DNA from: Phycisphaerales bacterium Planc_01
Lineage (GTDB): Bacteria; Planctomycetota; Phycisphaerae; Sedimentisphaerales; Anaerobacaceae
DNA: 64,000 bases
Assembly: GCA_001603075.1 (NCBI GenBank)
Contig: LVBB01000047.1
Location: 19,304 to 83,303 of the forward strand
Reading direction: 5' to 3'
The notes below the pieces were generated by a model. It had not been told where the DNA came from. It saw nothing but the letters and a program-made list of their open reading frames with translations, and did no database searches. The stretch's first letter is position 1. Each line of letters starts with the position of its first letter. The position numbers and the translations under genes are program-made. This document shows, piece after piece, positions 58,107 to 64,000 of the stretch.

Positions 58107-58991
58107 ATGTTGATCGGACTGAAACTGGACATCGGCTTCTCAGAGGATGAGAACTACCGGCGGTTGTACGGGCAGCGCCAGGTTCTGCCGTTCCTGCGGG
58201 AGCTGGGTGTCGAAGTGGCGGAAACCCCCATCGGACCCGAGACCCGGCCGGGCACCCTGCGCGAGCACATCGCCCGCTGCGTCGATGCGGGCCTGCAAGT
58301 CACCATGCACCCGTACTCTGAGGGCAGCATCTTCAACCTGGCGTACTTCTGCGAAAGCGACGACAATCCCTGCCGGCTCCTGCACGAGCGGTTTTTCGCA
58401 CTGGCCGCCGAGGCGGTACAGCGCCAGCAGTCGCCCACGCTTCTGAACATTCACGGCGCCGCGGGCACCGCTGCCGAGTCCCGGACGCACCTCGTCGAGC
58501 GGTCGATCGCCTTCTTCACCTGGGCCCGCGACTGGTGCGGCCGCAACGCACCCGATGTCAGCGTGACGGTCGAGCTTCAGATTCGCCCGAATCCCGATGA
58601 GCCGAGGCAGCGCATCGGCGATCGGTACGACGAGCTTCTGGAGGTCGCGATGCAAAGCGACGTCAGGATCTGCTGGGATTTCGGGCATGCCTACTGGAAC
58701 GCGCACAACTACGGCTGCCCGATCGAGCCGCCGACGGCGATGCTGCGCCGGATCGGCCACGTCCACTGCCACGACGTGAAAAAAGACGACCATCAGCCGC
58801 TTCTTTACGACGCCGTGCCCTGGCGCCGCTTCATCAAGCTGCTGATCGACCACGGATTCGACGAGCGGATCATCCTCGAAGTCCCCACCGCCTCCTTCCT
58901 CGACGCCGGAGGTATCGAAACCGTCACCGCCAGCCTCCAGGCCCTCCGCGCCTGGCTCCAACACTGCAAGCCCACCGCGGTATCATCGTGA
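58107..58991 (+). CDS. TIM-barrel sugar-isomerase/epimerase-like protein
   Basis: 294 residues. AP-endonuclease-2-like TIM barrel: MLIGLKLDIGFSEDENYRRL, LREHIARCVDAGLQVTMHPY, NIHGAAGTAAESRTHLVERS, VTVELQIRPNPDEPRQRIG, ICWDFGHAYWNAHNYG, RIGHVHCHDVKKDDHQP and RIILEVPT. Glu, Asp and His at strand ends match the metal site of the sugar phosphate isomerase/epimerase family. Substrate unknown. It probably uses a leaderless transcript. Confidence 0.75.
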   Translation: MLIGLKLDIGFSEDENYRRLYGQRQVLPFLRELGVEVAETPIGPETRPGTLREHIARCVDAGLQVTMHPYSEGSIFNLAYFCESDDNPCRLLHERFFALAAEAVQRQQSPTLLNIHGAAGTAAESRTHLVERSIAFFTWARDWCGRNAPDVSVTVELQIRPNPDEPRQRIGDRYDELLEVAMQSDVRICWDFGHAYWNAHNYGCPIEPPTAMLRRIGHVHCHDVKKDDHQPLLYDAVPWRRFIKLLIDHGFDERIILEVPTASFLDAGGIETVTASLQALRAWLQHCKPTAVSS

Positions 58992-59005
58992 TCCCGCCGA
59001 TGCCG

Positions 59006-60208
59006 TCATTCGTGGCGCAGGGCTTCAATGGGGTCGAGACGGGCGGCTTTGAGGGCGGGGAAGTAGCCGAAGATGACGCCCACTGCCGCCGAGAATAAAA
59101 AGGCGATGATCGCGATGCCCGGATCGAACACGAAGGGGACCTGCAGGACGCTCTTGAGGCCGAACGACGCCCCCAGACCCAGCAGGATGCCGAAGAGGCC
59201 GCCCAGGGACGACAGCGCCACCGCCTCGACCAGGAACTGCAGGAGCACCTCGCGCTCCAGCGCCCCGATGGCCAGCCGGGTGCCCACCTCGCGCGTCCGC
59301 TCGGTGACGGAGACGAGCATGATGTTCATGATGCCGATCCCGCCGACCACCAGACTGACGGCGGCGACGGCGCCGAGCAGGCCCGTGAGCACCTGCGTTG
59401 CCCCGGTGAGCATCGTGCTGATCTCCTTGGTGTCCATCACCTGGAAGTTGTCTTCCTCGCCCGCGGCCAGTCGGCGACGGTCTCGCAGAAGCAGCCGAAT
59501 GTCCTGTTGAGCCTTCTCCGTCGAGGCACCGTCGCGGATCGAGACCTGAATCAGGCGGACGTCCTGGTTGCCCGAGATCCGCCGCTGGAAGGTGCGCAAC
59601 GGTACGATGACGAGGTCGTCCTGGTCCTGGCCCATGCTCTGGCCCTTGGCCTCGAGAAGACCGATGACCTGAAACGACAGAGAGCCCAGCCGAATCCGCT
59701 GGCCTATCGGATCCTGACTGCCGAAGAGCTTCTCTCGAACGGTCTGGCCCACGATGCAGACGGCGGCGCCTGCATGTGCCTCGCTGGTGGTGAAGTTGCG
59801 TCCGCTATGGAGAGCCATGTTGCGCAGAGCGATGAACTCACTGGTGGTCCCCGTGACCGAGGTGGACCAGTTCTCGTTGCCGAAGATGGCGGTGGCCGCC
59901 CCGGTGGACACGGGCGCCACCGCCGAGACCGACCCGATCTCGCGGGCGATGGCCTGGGCATCCTCGCCCTTGAAGGCGGGCGCCATGCCCTGTTGGCCCG
60001 GGCCCATGCGGCGGCCCGGGGTAACCATCAGGAGGTTGCTGCCCATGCTGGCGATTTGCGCGGTTACGTGTTGTGTGGCTCCATTGCCCAGGGTCACCAT
60101 GGTGATCACGGAAGCCACGCCGATGACGATGCCCAGCACGGTCAGAAACGACCGCATGACGTTGCGTCGGATCTCCCGCAGGGCCAGCAGCAGCGTATTC
60201 CAGAGCAT
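59006..60208 (-). CDS. MacB/FtsX-type ABC permease
   Basis: 400 residues. N-terminal membrane helix with RRNVMRSFLTVLGIVIGVAS, a periplasmic MacB-type domain (VGQTVREKLFGSQDPIGQRI, RLGSLSFQVIGLLEAKGQ) and three C-terminal helices (IMNIMLVSVTERTREVGTRL, FGYFPALKAARLDPIEALRHE). The nucleotide-binding domain is a separate gene directly upstream (TGATG overlap), not fused as in MacB. With the ATPase, MacA-like and TolC-like genes it forms a tripartite efflux pump for macrolide-like or other exported molecules. Confidence 0.85.
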   Translation of the reverse strand: MLWNTLLLALREIRRNVMRSFLTVLGIVIGVASVITMVTLGNGATQHVTAQIASMGSNLLMVTPGRRMGPGQQGMAPAFKGEDAQAIAREIGSVSAVAPVSTGAATAIFGNENWSTSVTGTTSEFIALRNMALHSGRNFTTSEAHAGAAVCIVGQTVREKLFGSQDPIGQRIRLGSLSFQVIGLLEAKGQSMGQDQDDLVIVPLRTFQRRISGNQDVRLIQVSIRDGASTEKAQQDIRLLLRDRRRLAAGEEDNFQVMDTKEISTMLTGATQVLTGLLGAVAAVSLVVGGIGIMNIMLVSVTERTREVGTRLAIGALEREVLLQFLVEAVALSSLGGLFGILLGLGASFGLKSVLQVPFVFDPGIAIIAFLFSAAVGVIFGYFPALKAARLDPIEALRHE

Positions 60209-60930
60209 CAGTTCGTCCTCCCATTCTGCTGGTCCGACTCGATTCGGCCGTCCTTGAAGTGGACGATTCGCTTGGCGTACTCGGCCATATCCGCTTCGTG
60301 CGTGACCATGACGATGGTGATGCCGGCCTCGCGATTCAGCCGACACAGCAGGTCCATGATCTCCTCGCTGCGGGCGGTGTCGAGGTTGCCCGTGGGCTCG
60401 TCGGCCATGAGGACCGACGGATCGGCAATGATCGCGCGGGCAATGGCCACGCGCTGCTGTTGGCCGCCGGACAGCTCGCTGGGGCTGTGCGATTCCCAGC
60501 CTTCCAGCCCGACCGCCGCCAAGGTCCGGCGCGCGATCTGATGGCGTTCTCGCGCCGGCACGCCGCGATAGATCAGCGGCAGTTCCACGTTCTCGATCGC
60601 AGTGGTGCGCTTCAGCAGGTTGTAGCCCTGGAAGACGAACCCGAGGTAGTAGCGGCGCAGCCTCGCCCGCTGGTCGCGGGTCAGTTGCGAGACCTCGACG
60701 CCCTGGAAGCGATACGACCCGCTGGTGGGCGAGTCCAGACACCCGAGGATGTTCAGGCAGGTGGATTTGCCCGAGCCGCTGTGGCCCATGATCGCCACGA
60801 AATCGCCTTGCTCGATTCGCAGATCGATCCCGGCCAGCGCCCGCATGGCCGCGTGGCCCTCGCCATAGACCTTGGTGACGCCCTGGAGCTCGATCAGGGC
60901 CGTGCCGTTCGTTTGAGTAGAGGCGACCAT
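60208..60930 (-). CDS. ABC transporter ATPase of MacB/LolD type
   Basis: 240 residues from the ATG at 60930 (GGGAGATAAGC upstream). Walker A GHSGSGKST, Q-loop FVFQGYNLLKRTTAIENVEL, signature LSGGQQQRVAIARAI, Walker B LMADEPTGNLD and H-loop MVTHEADMAEYA are all present. It energises the permease encoded next and overlaps it by one base. Start confirmed by overlap with the MacA-like stop. Confidence 0.9.
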   Translation of the reverse strand: MVASTQTNGTALIELQGVTKVYGEGHAAMRALAGIDLRIEQGDFVAIMGHSGSGKSTCLNILGCLDSPTSGSYRFQGVEVSQLTRDQRARLRRYYLGFVFQGYNLLKRTTAIENVELPLIYRGVPARERHQIARRTLAAVGLEGWESHSPSELSGGQQQRVAIARAIIADPSVLMADEPTGNLDTARSEEIMDLLCRLNREAGITIVMVTHEADMAEYAKRIVHFKDGRIESDQQNGRTN

Positions 60931-60932
60931 GC

Positions 60933-62207
60933 TTATCTCCCTGCGCTGATCGTATCGACGATCAAAGGTGTGTCCGACTGAATCTCGCCTGAGACGATTT
61001 CCGTCATGGTTCCGTCCGAGGCCCCGATGGTCACGGGCACCGCCACGGGTCCGCCGTCCTGCAGGATCCATACGGTCTGCTGCCGTTTGCTCGTGTCCAC
61101 GATTTCTCCGGACGGCGCCGGCCGGGGGGGGCCGGGCAGCAGCATGGCCAGGCCGCGACGCCGTGTCTGCTCCTGAACCGGCGGCGAGAAACGCAGCGCC
61201 GTGTTGGGGACCAGCAGCGCGTCGGCTACCTCCTGGACCGTGATGTTCGCGGTCGCCGTCATACCGGGACGCAACGACAGGTCTGCGTTGTCCACCTTCA
61301 GCACGGTCTCGTAGGTGACCACCCCGTCCACGGTCTTGGGCCCGAAGCGGGTCTGTACGATCCGCGCCTGGAAGATGCGGTCGAGATAGGCCGCGACGGT
61401 GAACTCGGCGTCCTGGCCTTCCTTCACCTGCCCGATGTCCGCCTCGTCGACGTTGACACGCAGTTCCATCTGCGTCAGGTCTTCGGCCAGCGTGAACAGG
61501 ACGGGGGCCTGGAACGCGGCCGCGACGGTCTGGCCCGGCTCGATACTGCGGGTCAGCACGACCCCGTTGATCGGCGAGCGGATGATCGCCTTGGCGATGT
61601 CCGTCTGCGTCGCTTCGAGGGTGGCCTGGGCCTGGGCGACCGCCGCCTTGACATTGGCGTCGTCGGCCTTGGCCCGTTCGAACGCCGCCTCGGCCGCATC
61701 GAGTTCGGTCTGCGAGGGCACCTTGCCGTCGCTCAACTGGCGCACGCGCTGAAGCTGGGCGAGCTTGTTGGTGGTCTCGCGAAGCGTCGCCTGGGCCTGG
61801 AGAACCCTGGCCTTGGCGGCCTCCAAAGCGGCCTTGTGCTGCGTCTCCTGCGCTTCGAGCTTGGAGGTGTCGAGCCGGGCCAGCACTTGGCCGACCTTGA
61901 CCTCGTCGTTGTAATCGGCCTCGACGCTCTTGGCGATGCCGGAGATCTCGCTGCCCACCTCAACCTGGTTGGTCGGCTCCAGCGTTCCGGTGGCGGTGAC
62001 GAGGACGACCAGATCGCCGCGCCGGACCGGCTGTGTCTCGTATTGCGTCGTCTGGCCCGAGCCTTTTCGCATGGCCAGAAAAGCCAGCATCGCAACGGTC
62101 AGCAGAATGATGATCAGCCAGCGCTTCACGTGTCGGCCGCGTTTGGCGGTGTGGTCAACGCCCAGGGTCTTGGCAATATCCGACGGTGCATGTGATTTCG
62201 CACTCAT
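60933..62207 (-). CDS. MacA-like periplasmic adaptor (membrane fusion protein)
   Basis: 424 residues. One N-terminal membrane helix (KRWLIIILLTVAMLAFLAM), then a lipoyl half (RRGDLVVLVTATGTLEPTNQ), a long coiled-coil hairpin (QHKAALEAAKARVLQAQATL, RETTNKLAQLQRVRQLSDGK) and the second lipoyl half (SPINGVVLTRSIEPGQTVAA). The beta-barrel with membrane-proximal domain (LRPGMTATANITVQEVADAL) has a Pro/Arg-rich insert (RRRGLAMLLPGPPRPAPSG). It links the ABC permease to the TolC-like channel. Confidence 0.85.
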   Translation of the reverse strand: MSAKSHAPSDIAKTLGVDHTAKRGRHVKRWLIIILLTVAMLAFLAMRKGSGQTTQYETQPVRRGDLVVLVTATGTLEPTNQVEVGSEISGIAKSVEADYNDEVKVGQVLARLDTSKLEAQETQHKAALEAAKARVLQAQATLRETTNKLAQLQRVRQLSDGKVPSQTELDAAEAAFERAKADDANVKAAVAQAQATLEATQTDIAKAIIRSPINGVVLTRSIEPGQTVAAAFQAPVLFTLAEDLTQMELRVNVDEADIGQVKEGQDAEFTVAAYLDRIFQARIVQTRFGPKTVDGVVTYETVLKVDNADLSLRPGMTATANITVQEVADALLVPNTALRFSPPVQEQTRRRGLAMLLPGPPRPAPSGEIVDTSKRQQTVWILQDGGPVAVPVTIGASDGTMTEIVSGEIQSDTPLIVDTISAGR

Positions 62208-62223
62208 GTGGGGTCTCCAGATG

Positions 62224-63693
62224 TTAGAGTGGTTCGGCCGGCCCTTGTGTCGCCGCGACCGCTGTCATCGGGGTCCATCCGCCGCCGAGGGCCTTGTACA
62301 GGCGGATCACGTTCGATGTCACGACCCCGTCGCTCTGACGCAACTGGTCCTGGAACGACAACAGCGAGCGCTCCGCCTCCAGCACGTTGCCGAAATCGGT
62401 CAAGCCCGCCTGATACTTGTACTGCGCCAGCGTCGCCGCCGCCTCGGCCGCCTCCGTCGCCTCTCGCAGGTTCTCCCGCCGCTGCAACTCCTGACCGTAG
62501 GCGACCAGGGCGTTCTCGACTTCTTCCAGGCACGTCAGGACGGCCGCCTCGTACCGGATCAGGGCCTGTTCCTGAAGGGCCGACTGCACCTCGATGTTCG
62601 GGCGGATGGTCCGATCGAAGAGCGGCAAGGTGATGCGCGGGCCGCCGCTGATGCTCCAGGTCCTTGCCGACAACGGATCGCGCAGAGACGTCGTCTCCAG
62701 CCCGATCGAACCGTTCAGCGTCAATTGCGGATAGAGATTGGCCGTGGCCACGCCGACCCGCGCCGTCTGGGCCGCCAGCTCTCGCTCGGCGCGTCGCACG
62801 TCGGGCCGCCGTCGCAGGGTATCGGCCGGCACGCCGACCGCGATCTCGGCCGGCGGCAGCGGGACCGCCCGAGGTTCGGCCAGTTCCGCGCGAAGGTTGC
62901 CCGGCGTTTCGCCCAACAGCACCGCCAGGCGATTCATCGCCTCGGAAAGTCCGCTGCGAAGGCTGGGAATCTGAGAGCGTGTGTTCTCGAGATTGTACCG
63001 GGCCTGGTACATGGCCAGCTCGTCGTCGAGGCCCGCCTGCGATCGCCAGTGCGTCAGCTCGTAGCTGGCCTCCTGTGTCGCCAGGCTCGCCTCGGCCGCC
63101 GTCAGCCGGGACTGAAACGTACGCAGCTCGACGTAGTTCAGTGCCGTCTCGGCCAGCAGGGACACGAGCACGTCGCGCAGGTCCTCCTCGCCGGCCGCCA
63201 GGTCGGCCTGTGCCGCCTCGATGGACCGACGGACTCGGCCGAAAAGGTCGAGTTCCCAGCCGGCATCGAAGCCCGCCGAGTAGACCTCGCCGCGTGAATC
63301 GAAGCCCATGTTCGTGTCGGTCCGCCTCGACGTGGCCGAGCCCGAGGCGTTCAGAGTGGGGAACTGTGCGCCCTTGGCGATGCTCCGGCGGGCCCGCGAC
63401 TCGCGAAGCCGCGACTGCGCGGTCTTCAGGTTCAGGTTGCCCGCCACGGCGCGCTCGATCAGGCGCGACAGTTGCGGGTCGTCGAGCGTTGTCCACCACG
63501 CCGCCAGCAGGTTGGGGTCTGTCGATTCGCCGATCAGACTGCTCGGCAGTTCACTGCGCCAGGCCGCCGGCGCCACCGGCTCGGGCGCGACATGGTCGGG
63601 CCCGACCTTGCACCCGGCCAACATCACCAGCGCCATCGCCCCGTACCGCCATGACAACGGCCTGATCGAGCCTGCGTTACGAATGATACTCAT
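62224..63693 (-). CDS. TolC/NodT-type outer-membrane efflux lipoprotein
   Basis: 489 residues. Lipoprotein leader GAMALVMLAGCKVGPDH with lipid Cys28, then two homologous helical repeats typical of outer-membrane efflux proteins (LIERAVAGNLNLKTAQSRLR, FDAGWELDLFGRVRRSIEAA, PADTLRRRPDVRRAERELAA, SISGGPRITLPLFDRTIRPN). It forms the trimeric exit channel of the pump. Starts six bases after GGGAG and three bases after the regulator's stop. Confidence 0.9.
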   Translation of the reverse strand: MSIIRNAGSIRPLSWRYGAMALVMLAGCKVGPDHVAPEPVAPAAWRSELPSSLIGESTDPNLLAAWWTTLDDPQLSRLIERAVAGNLNLKTAQSRLRESRARRSIAKGAQFPTLNASGSATSRRTDTNMGFDSRGEVYSAGFDAGWELDLFGRVRRSIEAAQADLAAGEEDLRDVLVSLLAETALNYVELRTFQSRLTAAEASLATQEASYELTHWRSQAGLDDELAMYQARYNLENTRSQIPSLRSGLSEAMNRLAVLLGETPGNLRAELAEPRAVPLPPAEIAVGVPADTLRRRPDVRRAERELAAQTARVGVATANLYPQLTLNGSIGLETTSLRDPLSARTWSISGGPRITLPLFDRTIRPNIEVQSALQEQALIRYEAAVLTCLEEVENALVAYGQELQRRENLREATEAAEAAATLAQYKYQAGLTDFGNVLEAERSLLSFQDQLRQSDGVVTSNVIRLYKALGGGWTPMTAVAATQGPAEPL

Positions 63694-63696
63694 AGA

Positions 63697-64000
63697 TCAC
63701 TCCCGTCTGGAGGCGGTCTTGCGCGGCTGTCGCCTCCTGCCACTCGCTTTGGCATTCTTGAGGTTCTCGTGCATCCCCCGGATCCCCGCCAGGGTGAATT
63801 GCACGATGTGATCGGCCAGTTGCTCGACGCTCAATTCGGCCAGCGGCGCGGGTGGACGCGGCGCGCCCGGTGGCATCTTGCCCCGCCGCAGGTGCAGCAT
63901 TGGGCCGAAACACTGGCTCATCAGGCTCATCTCACAGAGACACACCGCCTGCTCGCTCGCCTTGGCGCCCAGCAGTTCGCGGACGAGGGCCAGCGTGCAC
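63697..64000 (-). CDS. TetR-family regulator, C-terminal part (cut by window edge)
   Basis: About 100 residues visible; the frame is open to the window edge and the DNA-binding domain lies outside. The visible part (TLALVRELLGAKASEQAVCL, CEMSLMSQCFGPMLHLRRGK, ELSVEQLADHIVQFTLAGIR) resembles the C-terminal ligand domain of CecR/AcrR-type TetR proteins with the conserved C-x-SxxxQC region. As first gene in the efflux operon it most likely represses it until a substrate binds. Confidence 0.75.
   Translation of the reverse strand, partial: CTLALVRELLGAKASEQAVCLCEMSLMSQCFGPMLHLRRGKMPPGAPRPPAPLAELSVEQLADHIVQFTLAGIRGMHENLKNAKASGRRRQPRKTASRRE

Overview
The window looks like chromosomal DNA of a GC-rich, free-living, probably anaerobic member of the Planctomycetota (Phycisphaerae/Sedimentisphaerales-like). 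Evidence: a pseudopilin with the FTLIEL leader, many signal-peptide proteins with PKD or carbohydrate-related domains, rhamnosidase-like and alginate-lyase-like enzymes, a superoxide reductase, and very heavy loading with short palindromic intergenic repeats. The taxonomic call is inference. No tRNA, rRNA, CRISPR array, integrase or transposase was recognised.

Layout. (1) 1-6214: end of a DUF4405-like membrane protein, two secreted proteins on the minus strand, a 72-bp fossil of the DUF4405 gene tail, and a secreted DUF1579/NTF2-like protein. (2) 6418-10652: a minus-strand operon of phage character, in transcription order HTH protein, lone ABC ATPase, GNAT acyltransferase, ParB-like protein, winged-helix replication initiator, and a protein resembling phage helicase loaders. 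(3) 10934-25215: host-type genes: pseudopilin, a small lipoprotein next to a trypsin-like protease that shares its N-terminal domain, an internally duplicated exported protein with a beta-barrel partner, DUF4186, a PfkB kinase, glycan-degradation genes, GIY-YIG and a PIN-domain pair. (4) 25755-38417: a plus-strand phage structural block: SPP1-type portal, scaffold, DUF5309 capsid, connector/tail genes, LamG-type adhesin, a large tail protein and a small membrane protein/lipoprotein pair. Terminase, tape measure, lysin and integrase are absent. (5) 38581-40495: an AbiE-type type IV toxin-antitoxin operon with palindromic operators. (6) 40720-41653: two convergent zinc-ribbon proteins. (7) 42247-52392: a peptide-acquisition island (M20 dipeptidase, OPT transporter, M2 peptidase, tricorn-like S41 protease, POT transporter). 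(8) 52417-58991: secreted glycan/lipid genes, superoxide reductase, a CMD protein, a PRC-barrel protein and a TIM-barrel isomerase. (9) 59006-64000: a TetR-TolC-MacA-ATPase-permease efflux operon, with the regulator cut by the window edge.

How it fits together. The early phage module (2) and the late module (4) may be halves of one SPP1-like prophage separated by rearrangement. Each half stops where its next expected gene (helicase, terminase) should be. Several families of short inverted repeats fill gaps throughout and have entered reading frames in at least four genes.

The most unusual items are the HTH-ABC-GNAT-ParB cassette, a 181-nt two-hairpin palindromic element inside the tail operon, in-frame repeat insertions, and three cases where a gene's 3' end is duplicated elsewhere.
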